NCBI RefSeq assembly: GCF_040546815.1
Contig: NZ_JBEPOO010000001.1
Location: forward strand, 992,001 to 1,056,000
Direction of reading: 5' to 3'
Origin: Devosia sp. 2618
Lineage (GTDB): Bacteria; Pseudomonadota; Alphaproteobacteria; Rhizobiales; Devosiaceae
DNA length: 64,000 nt
Below the pieces are notes generated by a model. It saw nothing but the letters and a program-made list of their open reading frames with translations. It was not told the DNA's origin and ran no database searches. Of the stretch, positions 37,574 to 46,774 are shown piece after piece (within the stretch, counting starts at the first letter, position 1; the number at the start of each line of letters is the position of its first letter). The position numbers were made by a program, and so were the translations under genes.

Positions 37574-38458
37574 CTACTGCCCGGTGCGGAAGAAGAACAG
37601 CCGCGGCTTCCAGACGATCTTGAGCTTTTCGCTCATGACATTGGCCAACCCTGCGCTGAGCACGATGATCAGCCCGATCACGGCGACATAGTCGGGATAC
37701 TCGCCAAAGAATGCCGCGCCAAAGATAATGGCCCAGATTAGCTGGCTATATTGCACCGGCGCCACGAGGTTTGCTGGAGTGCGCTTGGCCGCGGCGATGA
37801 TCAGCAGGCCGCCCGTGCCCCCCAGAACGCCGATGCCGAGGAACACGGCCAGTTGTTCGAGCGATGGCATGATGAAGAACGGGATCATCACCAGCCCGTT
37901 GACCAGGCCCGAATAGAATACCTGCAAACCCACGAGGCTCACGCGCCGTTCGCGCGGTGCGACGTGACGCAACACGATGGTGGTGATCCCGCCAAAGAAC
38001 ACGCTGCAGAGGATTGCCAGATGCCCCAGCTGCAGGTCGCGCACGCCCGGGCGGATCACCAGTATGACGCCCAAAAAGCTGATCAGCAGCAACAGCCAGC
38101 GGTGCACCGCGACATGCTCCTTGAGCACCAGCACGCCCAGCACGGTCACCACCACCGGCGTCAAAAAACCGATGGCATAGACGTCGGCAAAGGGGATGTG
38201 GGTGAAGGCATACATGACGCATGCAGTGCCCGAAATGGCGGTTGCGCAGCGCAGGTGCACCAGCCAGGGATGGCGTAGCTTATAGAGGTCGCGCCAGCGC
38301 TCGCCGCGCTTGGTCAGCATGGCCGGAATGATCGAAAAACTGGTCGTAAAAAAAGCGACCTCGAACACCGACATTGTCGGGCCGGTCGCTTTGATCAGCG
38401 CGTCGCTCATGGAAAAGCTGGCATAGGCCAAGAAAGCCAGGATCACCCCGACTGGCAT
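37574..38458 (-). CDS. EamA/DMT family transporter, copy 1
   Basis: Inner-membrane protein of 294 residues with ten predicted helices in two EamA halves, a drug/metabolite-type exporter. Typical features are the N-terminal MPVGVILAFLAYASFSMSDALIK and the mid-protein GVILVIRPGVRDLQLGHL. It is clearly paralogous to the next gene; both share the MPVGV start, the RPG-RDLQLGHLA block and the GERWR and RVSL loops. The substrate is unknown. Confidence 0.87.
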   Translation of the reverse strand: MPVGVILAFLAYASFSMSDALIKATGPTMSVFEVAFFTTSFSIIPAMLTKRGERWRDLYKLRHPWLVHLRCATAISGTACVMYAFTHIPFADVYAIGFLTPVVVTVLGVLVLKEHVAVHRWLLLLISFLGVILVIRPGVRDLQLGHLAILCSVFFGGITTIVLRHVAPRERRVSLVGLQVFYSGLVNGLVMIPFFIMPSLEQLAVFLGIGVLGGTGGLLIIAAAKRTPANLVAPVQYSQLIWAIIFGAAFFGEYPDYVAVIGLIIVLSAGLANVMSEKLKIVWKPRLFFFRTGQ

Positions 38459-38534
38459 CGCAAAACCCGATAACTGGAGGAAGACTCAGAAAATCTCGCT
38501 TCCATACAAGCGCGTTCTGCGCGCCAATGCCAGC

Positions 38535-39467
38535 CTAGATTTCCGGTCCCTGTACTTCTGTGATGTTGGTTGGCGGGCCAGGGCGGCTGGCGCGATATTC
38601 GGCGAAACGCCCGGCAATGCGGGTCTTGGCGCCGTCCATGAAGACGTTGACCAGGCCCGACAGCACGACGACGCCGAGGCCGACATAGGCGAGCAGATCC
38701 GGATATTCGAAATAGAAGAATGCGCCCAGCCCGATGGCCCAGACGATCTGCACATACTGGATCGGCGCCACTTGGCTGGCTGGCGCGTTGCGGGTGGCGG
38801 CGATCAGCAAGAGATGGCCGATGCCCACCATGCTACCCGACGCGGCGAGCAGCGCCAGCTGCTGGATATTGGGCACGACGAAAGTCGGAATCATCACCAC
38901 GGCGTTGATGACGATGAGATAGATGGCGGGCAGGGCGATCAGGCTGACACGCTTTTCGCTCGGCGCCACGACGCGGAGAACTGTCGTGGTGATGGCGCCA
39001 AAGAAGGCGCAGCACAAAGCGGCCAGATGGCCCAGTTGCAGGTCGCGGAAGCCGGGACGGACTACCAGCATGACGCCGATAAAGCCCAGCGCCAGCATCG
39101 CCCAGCGCATGCCGTCGACCCGTTCGCGCAGCAGCAACACCGACATGATGGTGATGAACATCGGCATCAAAAAGACCAGCGAATAGGTCTCGGCAAAGGG
39201 GATGGTCACGAAGGCATAGGTGATCAGTGTCGATGAGGCGACGCCGCTGAATGAGCGCAGATGCACCAGCCCCGGATGCTTGAGGCGGAAGCTGTGGCGC
39301 CAGCGTTCGCCCTTGGGTTTTACGAAAAGGGCCGGGATCAGCGAGAACAGCGCGATGAAGAAGTTGATCTCAAAGACCGACAGGCCTTGCCCGAATCCCT
39401 TGATGATCGCGTCACCGCAGGAATAGACCGAGTAGGCGACAATCGCGTAAAACACGCCGACCGGCAT
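38535..39467 (-). CDS. EamA/DMT family transporter, copy 2
   Basis: Ten-helix inner-membrane transporter of 310 residues, paralogue of the 37574 gene over its full length (GVMLVVRPGFRDLQLGHLAALCCAFFGAITTTVLR aligns directly). ATG at 39467 matches the MPVGV start of the neighbour; the longer frame to 39548 is not supported. It has a slightly longer, polar C-terminal tail than copy 1. The tandem arrangement points to local duplication. The substrate is unknown. Confidence 0.87.
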   Translation of the reverse strand: MPVGVFYAIVAYSVYSCGDAIIKGFGQGLSVFEINFFIALFSLIPALFVKPKGERWRHSFRLKHPGLVHLRSFSGVASSTLITYAFVTIPFAETYSLVFLMPMFITIMSVLLLRERVDGMRWAMLALGFIGVMLVVRPGFRDLQLGHLAALCCAFFGAITTTVLRVVAPSEKRVSLIALPAIYLIVINAVVMIPTFVVPNIQQLALLAASGSMVGIGHLLLIAATRNAPASQVAPIQYVQIVWAIGLGAFFYFEYPDLLAYVGLGVVVLSGLVNVFMDGAKTRIAGRFAEYRASRPGPPTNITEVQGPEI

Positions 39468-39753
39468 GGCAAATCCACAAAAACGGGGTTGGAGGCAATC
39501 TCGCCAGCCTAGTGTGCAATGGCATTGCCGTCGATGGGGCGCAAGCATTGTTCGGCGCTATTGCTTGGGCTTGCGGAGGTTTTTCTCTGGCTTGTGAACA
39601 ATTTGCTGAAAACTGATGTCTCCAGCCGTCCGCAAAGTTGATCGGCAGGCTGAATGAAGCATTCATGCCCGCGTCATCGGCCCCATGATTTGAGTTGTGC
39701 TCTGTTCTGCGGCGCTCGATAATCGAGGCCGCGATTGCTGGAGGGCAATACTC

Positions 39754-41427
39754 ATGAGGGTTATTCGCAAGTTGGTATTGGGCGCCATAGTGGCGCTCAG
39801 TCTGGCGCTGCCGGCGGTTGCGGCCGAGCGCGCCATTATTGTTTTGGACGGGTCTGGCTCGATGTGGGCGCAGATCGATGGCAAGGCGCGCATCACCATC
39901 GCGCGCGAAACGCTGGCCTCGGTGCTGTCTACCCTGCCAAAAGACCTCGAACTCGGCTTCATGACCTATGGTCATCGCGAGAAGGGCAATTGCGCCGATA
40001 TCGAGATGCTGGTCGAGCCGGCGGCGGGCACCGGGCCGGCCATTATCGCGGCCGCCAAGGGCATCAATCCCAAGGGAATGACGCCGATTTCCGACGCGGT
40101 GCGGCTGGCCGCCGAAGACCTTCGTTTCACCGAAGAAAAGGCCACCGTGATCCTGATCACCGATGGGCTGGAAACCTGCGAGGTCGATCCGTGCGCGCTG
40201 GCGTCCGACCTTGAGGCACAGGGCGTCGATTTCACCACCCATGTGCTTGGCTTCGGGCTGTCCGACGAGGAAGGCCAGAAGGTCGCGTGCCTCGCCGAAA
40301 ACACCGGCGGTCAGTACCTGTCGGCGGCCGATGGTGCCGCCTTGGTCGATGCATTGACGACGACGGTGGCCCAGGTGGTGCAGGCCGCACCCGCGCCAAA
40401 GCCCGCCCCGGCGCCCGCTGTGCTTGATTACAATATCCTGCCCACCGCATCGTTCAGCGAAGGCGGACCTGATCTGAAGGACGATCGCGCCGATCTGATC
40501 TGGAGCATTCACGAAATTGGCCCCGATGGAAAAGCCGGGGTCTGGGTCAAGAACGAATACAATTCTGGCGCCAAGCTCAGCGTTGAGCCGGGCGACTACA
40601 TCATGCGGGCCGAATACGGCAAGGCAAGCGTCGACCAGACCATCACCGTGGTCGAAGGCAAGCTGCTTGAGCCCCATTTCGTGCTCAATGCCGGCATCGT
40701 AACCGTCCGCGCCTTTGCGGCCGAGGGCCAGCCGGTCAATACCGACGCGCAGATCCAGATGACCTATCCGGGCGGCAGCACGTCGGGCTGGGGCGAAGAG
40801 ACGTTCCGCCTGCCCGCCGGTGAGCAGACCCTGACCATCGATCTGGGCAAGGCCCATTACGAGGAGACGTTCACGCTGGCTGCCGGTGAATCGCTAACGC
40901 GAGACATCGTCGTCGGTACCGGCGTTGCGGTTGTCGACGCGGTCTATGTCGAAGGCATGGACGTGACCGACGGTGATCTCAGCATCCACATCTATGGCGC
41001 CAAAAAAGCCATCGACGGTTCGCGTGAAGAGTTCGGCTATGGCTTTGGCCCCGGCTCAAGCTACGACCTGCCAGCAGGCGATTATGTGGCCCATGTCGAG
41101 ATGGATGCGGCGGTCGCCGAAGTGCCGTTCAGCGTCAAGGTCGGCGAGCGTGTCGAGGTTGTCGTTGTGCTCAATGCTGGTGTTGCCGCCTTCACCACGC
41201 CGGGTCTTGAGATCGCCCGCATCTATGGCGCCAAGCCTGGCATTGACGGCACGCGGCCCGAGTTCGGCTATGAGTTCGCGACCGAATGGCAGACGACGCT
41301 CACCGAGGGCGACTATGTGCTGGCCGCCGAGTTCAAGACCGGCGCCACCAAGGAAGTCCCGTTCTCCGTTGTTGCCGGTGAACGGGTCGAGGTGACTGCA
41401 GCCCCCGGCAGCGGCAAGGTCAAATAG
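39754..41427 (+). CDS. Secreted VWA-domain protein with repeated C-terminal beta domains
   Basis: 557-residue exported protein with a signal peptide to about residue 24 (PAVAA). A von Willebrand A domain follows, with an intact metal-binding MIDAS motif D32-G-S-G-S36 and the later TPISDAVR and ITDGLETC segments. A Pro/Ala linker (APAPKPAPAPA) leads into at least four beta-sandwich-like units containing GDYI/GDYV. Two of these, from about residues 412 and 489, are near-identical in layout (IYGAK..IDG...EFGY). The Cys pair TCEVDPC lies within the VWA domain. VWA domains bind protein ligands; the partner here is unknown. The start is ATG at 39754 behind GGAGGG. It is monocistronic with its own terminator. 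Confidence 0.85.
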   Translation: MRVIRKLVLGAIVALSLALPAVAAERAIIVLDGSGSMWAQIDGKARITIARETLASVLSTLPKDLELGFMTYGHREKGNCADIEMLVEPAAGTGPAIIAAAKGINPKGMTPISDAVRLAAEDLRFTEEKATVILITDGLETCEVDPCALASDLEAQGVDFTTHVLGFGLSDEEGQKVACLAENTGGQYLSAADGAALVDALTTTVAQVVQAAPAPKPAPAPAVLDYNILPTASFSEGGPDLKDDRADLIWSIHEIGPDGKAGVWVKNEYNSGAKLSVEPGDYIMRAEYGKASVDQTITVVEGKLLEPHFVLNAGIVTVRAFAAEGQPVNTDAQIQMTYPGGSTSGWGEETFRLPAGEQTLTIDLGKAHYEETFTLAAGESLTRDIVVGTGVAVVDAVYVEGMDVTDGDLSIHIYGAKKAIDGSREEFGYGFGPGSSYDLPAGDYVAHVEMDAAVAEVPFSVKVGERVEVVVVLNAGVAAFTTPGLEIARIYGAKPGIDGTRPEFGYEFATEWQTTLTEGDYVLAAEFKTGATKEVPFSVVAGERVEVTAAPGSGKVK

Positions 41428-41451
41428 ACCTGTCGCAACCGCGCAAAAGCA

Positions 41452-41478
41452 AAGGGCCGAAGCAATGCTTCGGCCCTT
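41452..41478. terminator. Hairpin between VWA gene and aldo/keto reductase
   Basis: AAGGGCCGAAG and CTTCGGCCCTT pair over 11 bp around CAATG, between convergent genes. It has an A-rich left flank (AAAAGCAAAGG) that acts as a T-tract for the minus strand. Confidence 0.75.
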
Positions 41479-41485
41479 ACTTCAT

Positions 41486-42511
41486 TCAGTCGTCCGGATT
41501 GGCCTTGCGCATCTGGCGCTCGATCATCCAGCCGGGATATTCGGTGGGCAGGGCGCTGACAGCGTCGAGGCGCTTGAGCTCGTCGTCGCTCAGGGTCACA
41601 TCGACCGCCGCCAGATTGTCGTCGAGCTGTTCGACCGATTTGGCGCCGATGATCACCGACATCACGTGCTTTTGGTGCAGCAACCAGGCCAGCGCGATGC
41701 GGGCCACCGACACGCCCTTGGCGTCGCCGATTTCGCGCATCATGTCGATGCTGTCAAAGGCGCGGTCCTTGTTGACTGGTGGGAAGTCGAAATTGGCCCG
41801 GCGCGAGCCGTCCGGTGATGTGCCGTCGCGGTTATATTTGCCGCTCAGCAGGCCGCCGGCCAGTGGGCTCCACACCATCAGGCCAAGCTTTTCTTGGCTG
41901 ATCATCGGCACGATCTCGCGTTCGAGGTCTCGCCCGGCGATGGTGTAATAGGCCTGTAGCGTTGAAAAACGGGCCCAACTGTTGTTGTCGGCCACGCCCA
42001 GCGCCTTGGAGATGCGCCAGGCAGCCCAGTTGGAGACGCCGACATAGCGGACATGGCCCTGACGGACCAGGTCTTCCAGCGCCCGCATGATTTCCTCGAC
42101 CGGGGTCAGGTTGTCCTGCGCATGGATCTGGTAGAGGTCGATATAGTCGGTGTTCAGACGCTTCAGGCTGGCCTTGACGGCGTCCATGATGTGGCCACGC
42201 GAGGAGCCGCGATCATTGGGGCCGGGGCCCATCTGGCCGTTGAGTTTGGTCGCCAGCACCACATCGGTGCGCTTGCGGCCCGAATTGACGATGGCGCGGC
42301 CGGTGATTTCTTCGCTGAGGCCTTCGGAATAGACGTCGGCGGTATCAATGAAGTTGACGCCGGCATCGAGCGCGCGAGCCACGATGCTGTCGGCCACGCC
42401 CTGATCGAGCTGGCCGATTGCGGTCCAGAAACCGGCACCGCCGAATGTCATGGTGCCAAGGCAAATTTCGGAGACGAGCAAGCCCGATCCCCCAAGGGAT
42501 TTGTAACGCAT
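41486..42511 (-). CDS. Aldo/keto reductase
   Basis: TIM-barrel NADP-linked reductase of 341 residues with the tetrad D56 (FIDTADVY), Y61 (VYSEG), K89 (LATKL) and H130 (YQIHAQD). The YQIHAQDNLTPVEEIMRALEDLVRQGHVRYVGVSN region and the C-terminal cofactor block IIGAKSVEQLDDNL place it with YajO/voltage-channel-beta-like reductases. It belongs to a different AKR group from the 31298 gene. The substrate is unknown. It stands alone. Confidence 0.87.
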   Translation of the reverse strand: MRYKSLGGSGLLVSEICLGTMTFGGAGFWTAIGQLDQGVADSIVARALDAGVNFIDTADVYSEGLSEEITGRAIVNSGRKRTDVVLATKLNGQMGPGPNDRGSSRGHIMDAVKASLKRLNTDYIDLYQIHAQDNLTPVEEIMRALEDLVRQGHVRYVGVSNWAAWRISKALGVADNNSWARFSTLQAYYTIAGRDLEREIVPMISQEKLGLMVWSPLAGGLLSGKYNRDGTSPDGSRRANFDFPPVNKDRAFDSIDMMREIGDAKGVSVARIALAWLLHQKHVMSVIIGAKSVEQLDDNLAAVDVTLSDDELKRLDAVSALPTEYPGWMIERQMRKANPDD

Positions 42512-42680
42512 GGAAGCGTCCTCGATGAAATAATGACAATGCGTCGACGCCTGAAAGGGCGGGGCAAGACTTCAAATAAGGTGAAGCGCCGGGCAGGAAC
42601 GGTGTGCCGACAAACAAACATTAGCACGAAACCGGTATTTCCGCGAAACGAAAACTGCTTCTGCTGGTTGAGCGCAAACA

Positions 42681-42710
42681 AAAAGGCCGGATCAAATGAT
42701 CCGGCCTTTT
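42681..42710 (-). terminator. icd intrinsic terminator
   Basis: AAAAGGCCGGAT and ATCCGGCCTTTT form a perfect 12-bp stem around CAAATG, 24 bases past the icd stop. On the minus strand it ends in a T-run. The rest of the 42512-42733 gap holds no recognisable gene. Confidence 0.88.
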
Positions 42711-42733
42711 CCAATTCATTGGGCTGGCGTTGG

Positions 42734-43945
42734 TTACGCCATGGCCTTCTGCAGGTTCTGGTCGATGGCGTCGAGGAAGCCGATGGTCGAGAGCCACTTC
42801 TGGTCTGGACCGACGAGCAGGGACAGGTCCTTGGTCATCTTGCCTTCTTCGATGGTGTCGACGGTGACCTTTTCGAGCGTCAGGGCGAACTGAGCCAGTG
42901 CTTCGTTGTCGTCCAGCTTGGCGCGGTGCGCGAGGCCACGGGTCCAGGCGAAGATCGACGCGGTCGAGTTGGTCGAGGTTTCCTTGCCCTGCTGGTGCTG
43001 GCGGTAGTGACGGGTCACGGTGCCGTGGGCAGCTTCGGACTCGACGATCTTGCCATCTGGCGTCGCCAGAACCGAAGTCATCAGGCCCAGCGAGCCAAAG
43101 CCCTGTGCCACGATGTCGGACTGCACGTCGCCGTCATAGTTCTTGCAAGCCCAGACATAGCCGCCGGACCACTTGAGGGCGGACGCGACCATGTCGTCGA
43201 TCAGGCGGTGCTCGTACCAGATCTTCTTGGCTTCGAACTGTTCCTTGAATTCGCGGTCGTAGATTTCCTGGAAGATGTCCTTGAAGCGACCGTCATAGAC
43301 CTTGAGGATGGTGTTCTTGGTCGAGAGGTAGCACGGCACGCCACGAGCCAGCGCGTAGTTGAAGCTCGAATAGGCGAAATCGCGGATCGAGTCGTCGAGG
43401 TTGTACATGGCCATGGCCACGCCAGCGCCCGGAGCCTGATAGACTTCGTGCTCGATGACCTTGCCATCTTCGCCGGTGAACTTGATGGTCAGTGTGCCCT
43501 TGCCGGGGAAGGTGAAGTCGGTGGCGCGGTACTGATCGCCGAAAGCATGACGGCCGACGATGATAGGCTGGGTCCAGCCGGGCACCAGGCGCGGCACGTT
43601 CTTGCAGATGATCGGCTCGCGGAAAATCACGCCGCCCAGGATGTTGCGGATGGTGCCGTTTGGCGACTTCCACATCTTCTTGAGCTTGAATTCTTCAACG
43701 CGCTGCTCATCAGGGGTGATGGTGGCGCATTTGATGCCGACGCCGTGCTTCTGGATGGCATGGGCTGCGTCCACGGTGATCTGGTCGTTGGTCGCGTCGC
43801 GGCTTTCAACCGACAGGTCGTAGTATTCGATCGGCAGATCGAGGTAGGGATGGATGAGCTTGTCCTTGATCGCCTGCCAGATGATCCGGGTCATCTCATC
43901 GCCGTCGAGATCCACCACCGGGTTGGCGACTTTGATTTTGCTCAT
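42734..43945 (-). CDS. icd: NADP-dependent isocitrate dehydrogenase
   Basis: TCA-cycle enzyme of 403 residues that converts isocitrate to 2-oxoglutarate, CO2 and NADPH. It is the homodimeric eukaryote-like type. Its start [20 protein letters not shown] is diagnostic, as is the [31 protein letters not shown] substrate loop. ATG at 43945 follows GGGAG; the upstream ATG at 43978 would add eleven residues. It is monocistronic, ending at a strong terminator. Confidence 0.97.
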   Translation of the reverse strand: MSKIKVANPVVDLDGDEMTRIIWQAIKDKLIHPYLDLPIEYYDLSVESRDATNDQITVDAAHAIQKHGVGIKCATITPDEQRVEEFKLKKMWKSPNGTIRNILGGVIFREPIICKNVPRLVPGWTQPIIVGRHAFGDQYRATDFTFPGKGTLTIKFTGEDGKVIEHEVYQAPGAGVAMAMYNLDDSIRDFAYSSFNYALARGVPCYLSTKNTILKVYDGRFKDIFQEIYDREFKEQFEAKKIWYEHRLIDDMVASALKWSGGYVWACKNYDGDVQSDIVAQGFGSLGLMTSVLATPDGKIVESEAAHGTVTRHYRQHQQGKETSTNSTASIFAWTRGLAHRAKLDDNEALAQFALTLEKVTVDTIEEGKMTKDLSLLVGPDQKWLSTIGFLDAIDQNLQKAMA

Positions 43946-44063
43946 CGTATGGGCTCCCTTGCCATTGGATATTGGCACGGGAAAAAGCCCGCGCCGCTTG
44001 GTGTGCCCCTATATCATCGGCGCAGTCGACCGCAAAGCTGCGTTACGGCATGGGGGCTTGCCG

Positions 44064-44092
44064 TTGACGCCGTGTATATGCACGACTATATG
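44064..44092 (+). promoter_or_regulatory. marR promoter with operator-like palindrome
   Basis: TTGACG at 44064 and TATATG at 44087 are spaced by 17 bases. The spacer holds GTGTATATGCAC (44072-44083), whose exact reverse complement occurs at 44551. This fits autorepression by the MarR protein. Confidence 0.5.
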
Positions 44093-44098
44093 GCGCTC

Positions 44099-44515
44099 AT
44101 GCAGGACGATTTCAGCCAATGCATGGTGCTCAATACGCGGATGGCGGCGCGCGCGGTAACGCGGCATGCCGACCACCGCTTGCGCCCTTTTGGCGTGACC
44201 GCCGCGCAGTTCAATATCCTGACGACGCTCAACGACCATCCCGATCGCTCAGTCACCGAAATGGCCAGCAGCATCGCCATGGAGCGCAGCACCCTGTCGC
44301 GCAATCTCGACTTGCTCGAGCGCAAGGGCCTTGTTGCCAAGCAGGCCGCCGAACACGGCAATCGCCGCATTGTGGCGCTGACCGAGGCGGGGGCCGTGCT
44401 GGTCGAAAAAATGCTGCCCGAATGGCGCAAATGGCAGGCCGAACTGCGCGACAGCCTCACCAACCCAGATTTCGCGGGCGTCATCGCTGGCTTGCAACAA
44501 TTGGCCAAGCTTTAA
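44099..44515 (+). CDS. MarR family transcriptional regulator
   Basis: Winged-helix regulator of 138 residues (from ATG 44099). The fold is visible in VTAAQFNILTTLNDHPDRSVTEMASSIAMERSTLSRNLDLLERKGLV, with the wing at EHGNRRIVALTEAG. MarR proteins are dimers that usually repress neighbours and respond to small molecules or oxidants. A Cys near the N-terminus (SQCMVL) could be sensory. In-frame ATGs at 44078 and 44090 are alternatives. I favour 44099 because 44078 falls inside the proposed operator. A beta-ketoacyl synthase gene follows 61 bases downstream with the matching operator copy in between. Confidence 0.87.
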   Translation: MQDDFSQCMVLNTRMAARAVTRHADHRLRPFGVTAAQFNILTTLNDHPDRSVTEMASSIAMERSTLSRNLDLLERKGLVAKQAAEHGNRRIVALTEAGAVLVEKMLPEWRKWQAELRDSLTNPDFAGVIAGLQQLAKL

Positions 44516-44550
44516 CGCGGCCATGGCTTTGCCACACACCACCTTATAAC

Positions 44551-44562
44551 GTGCATATACAC
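44551..44562 (+). promoter_or_regulatory. Second operator-like site, before the ketoacyl synthase
   Basis: GTGCATATACAC is the exact reverse complement of the site at 44072. It follows TATAAC (44545-44550), a good -10, and ends 14 bases before the ATG at 44577. It is probably bound by the adjacent MarR protein. Confidence 0.5.
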
Positions 44563-44576
44563 ACTTGGAGACTTTC

Positions 44577-45857
44577 ATGCTGAAGCCTGATCCCGCCGAT
44601 CCCATCGTTGTCACCGGCATGGGCGTCGTTTCGCCCCTCGGCGTGGGCGTCGCCACCAATTGGGACCGCCTGATCGCTGGCCGCAGCGGCATCGTCCATA
44701 ATGATCGCTTCGACACTACCGGCTACACCGCCTCCATTGCGGGCCTGGTGCCCGGCAAGGACAAGGATGCCGAGGGTTTTGACCCGCTGGTGGCGATTGA
44801 CGCCAAGGACATCAAGAAGATGGACCTGTTCATCCAATACGGTCTGGTTGCAGCGGCCGAAGCCATCGCTCAGTCGGGCTGGGAGCCGGTGAGCGAAGAA
44901 GACCAGCGGGCCACCGCAACCATCATTGGTTCGGGCGTTGGCGGTTCGCCGGTCATGGCCAAGGCTGCGCAGTTGATCGCCGAAAAAGGCCCACGTCGCC
45001 TATCGCCGTTCACCGTGCCGTCCTTTCTTGCCAATCTGGCCGCCGGCTGGATTTCCATTCGCTATGGCTTCAAGGGCCCGATTGGCGCACCGGTGACCGC
45101 TTGCGCCGCCTCGGCCCAGGCCATTGGCGATGGCATGCGCATGATCATGACCGGTGAAGCCGAAGTGGCCATTGTTGGCGGTGCTGAAGGCTCAGTCGAT
45201 CCGATTTCGCTGGGCGGCTTTGGCGCCGCACGCGCGCTGTCGACGGCTTACAATGACGATCCGACCAAGGCCTCGCGGCCATTTGATTCCAAGCGCGACG
45301 GTTTCGTGCTGTCCGAAGGCGCGGCCATCCTCGTCATCGAAAAGCTCAGTCACGCCAAGGCACGCGGCGCAACGCCACTGGCCATTCTGGGCGGCTACGG
45401 CACCTCGGCCGATGCTTACCACCTCACCTCTGGCTCGCCGGATGGGGCAGGCGCACAGGTCGCCATGCGTAATGCGCTGGCCATGGCTCGCGTCACGCCT
45501 GCCGAAGTCGATTACGTCAACGCCCACAGCACCTCCACCGAAGTCGGCGATGCGGCCGAGATCGCGGGTATCGGCGCCGTGTTTGCCGGTCGTGGCAAGG
45601 ACCTGGCCGTCAGCGCCACCAAGTCGGCCACCGGCCACCTGCTCGGCGCTGCCGGTGCACTCGCTGCGATCATCTCCATCGAAGCGATCCGCCACGGCAC
45701 GCTGCCAGCCACGCTTAATCTGGACGAGCCCGACGAAGCTGCCAATGTGTTTGACCTTGTGCCCAACACGGCCAAGCCAAAGGACATCAAGCATGTCCTC
45801 GCCAACGCCTTCGGCTTTGGCGGCGTCAACGCATCGCTGGTGTTCAGCAAGATCTAG
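44577..45857 (+). CDS. Beta-ketoacyl-ACP synthase II (FabF-like)
   Basis: Thiolase-fold condensing enzyme of 426 residues that extends acyl-ACP with malonyl-ACP. The catalytic triad is intact: C176 (VTACAASAQ), H317 (NAHSTST) and H354 (KSATGHLLGAAG). The NAFGFGGVNASLVF ending is typical. It starts at ATG 44577 behind TTGGAG. It is not next to acpP or fabG, so it is probably an extra, regulated FabF paralogue rather than the housekeeping copy. Control by the upstream MarR gene is inferred from the shared operator-like sites. Confidence 0.92.
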   Translation: MLKPDPADPIVVTGMGVVSPLGVGVATNWDRLIAGRSGIVHNDRFDTTGYTASIAGLVPGKDKDAEGFDPLVAIDAKDIKKMDLFIQYGLVAAAEAIAQSGWEPVSEEDQRATATIIGSGVGGSPVMAKAAQLIAEKGPRRLSPFTVPSFLANLAAGWISIRYGFKGPIGAPVTACAASAQAIGDGMRMIMTGEAEVAIVGGAEGSVDPISLGGFGAARALSTAYNDDPTKASRPFDSKRDGFVLSEGAAILVIEKLSHAKARGATPLAILGGYGTSADAYHLTSGSPDGAGAQVAMRNALAMARVTPAEVDYVNAHSTSTEVGDAAEIAGIGAVFAGRGKDLAVSATKSATGHLLGAAGALAAIISIEAIRHGTLPATLNLDEPDEAANVFDLVPNTAKPKDIKHVLANAFGFGGVNASLVFSKI

Positions 45858-45898
45858 ACTTGCGACCGCTCGGCTGGGACCATCTCAGCCGAGCGCCA

Positions 45899-46234
45899 TC
45901 ATTTCGGCGGCAGTGTCGAGACGAACACCCGCGCCCGCTCGACCCATTCCTGCAGCACGTCATCGTCCTCCAGCACATCGCCGCTGACTTCGACAAAGCC
46001 GCTCATGGTCTTGCTGCCCATGTTCATCGCGCTCGCGCCGGGCAGGGACAAGATTTCCTCGTAGCCACCCTTGCCGACACGCACCAGCAGACCGCCTTCC
46101 TTGAGCGGACACACCACCATATTGCCGTCGATCATGAAGCAGCGCCCGCCGAACATCTTCTTTTCGGTGATCGACCGGTGCCGCGCCAGAAGGTCGCGCA
46201 CGCGGTCGGAGAGTTCTTCCGATGCCAGGCTCAT
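45899..46234 (-). CDS. TfoX N-terminal domain protein
   Basis: 111-residue protein with a TfoX/Sxy N-terminal domain (ITEKKMFGGRCFMIDGNMVVCPLKEGGLLVRVG). It lacks the C-terminal domain of competence regulators, as is common for the short form. The function of such single-domain proteins is unknown. It overlaps the GFA gene start region by 4 bases and is probably co-transcribed with it. Confidence 0.85.
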   Translation of the reverse strand: MSLASEELSDRVRDLLARHRSITEKKMFGGRCFMIDGNMVVCPLKEGGLLVRVGKGGYEEILSLPGASAMNMGSKTMSGFVEVSGDVLEDDDVLQEWVERARVFVSTLPPK

Positions 46235-46671
46235 GTTTGGGCTTTCCGATAGGTGTCGTGCTGGGGCAGGTGGTCGTCTATCAGGTCCCAGGCCTGATGG
46301 CTGCGCGCAAAAATCAGCTGATTGGGCGCATACCAGTCATTTTGCACGGCAAAGAACCCGACCAGAAACATTCGCAAATCCGGCGCACGCGACGATTGCC
46401 CGTATAGTCCGGTGCCGCATTGCGGGCAGAAGTGCCGGGTGAACGTTGCCCCCGAGTCGCTTGGCCGGTCGAAGGATTTTGTCGGACCCGTCACCGTCAA
46501 CGCCGATGTGCGCACCGTCGCCACAGTGGCGTGGCCGCTCCCGGTCGAGCGCTGGCAATCAAGGCATGAGCACATCAGCATCGACACCACTTCGCCGCGC
46601 ACCGCCATGGAAATGGCGCCACAGGCGCAGCGGGCGGCAATGTCGATATTGGGTCGGTTGGGGCTGTTCAT
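46231..46671 (-). CDS. GFA family zinc protein
   Basis: 146-residue protein of the GFA (glutathione-dependent formaldehyde-activating-like) fold. Zinc-ligand cysteines are visible in RCACGA, MCSCLDCQRSTG and HFCPQCGTGLY. Most members have no proven function despite the name. It lies upstream of the TfoX-domain gene on the same strand with a 4-base overlap (ATGA). Confidence 0.87.
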   Translation of the reverse strand: MNSPNRPNIDIAARCACGAISMAVRGEVVSMLMCSCLDCQRSTGSGHATVATVRTSALTVTGPTKSFDRPSDSGATFTRHFCPQCGTGLYGQSSRAPDLRMFLVGFFAVQNDWYAPNQLIFARSHQAWDLIDDHLPQHDTYRKAQT

Positions 46672-46774
46672 CGCAAAAGGCTGTCATGTCGCCAAGGCCT
46701 GGGCAAGGCCCTCGCACTTGCCTTTGCATCCAACACTGGCAAGAGTGCGCGCCGCCAGATATGGGGGGGATGGC

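Noticed and set aside
42053..44078. Long plus-strand frame reading into marR
   Set aside because: It is antisense to icd and the aldo/keto reductase. Only its last part is real, as the MarR gene.
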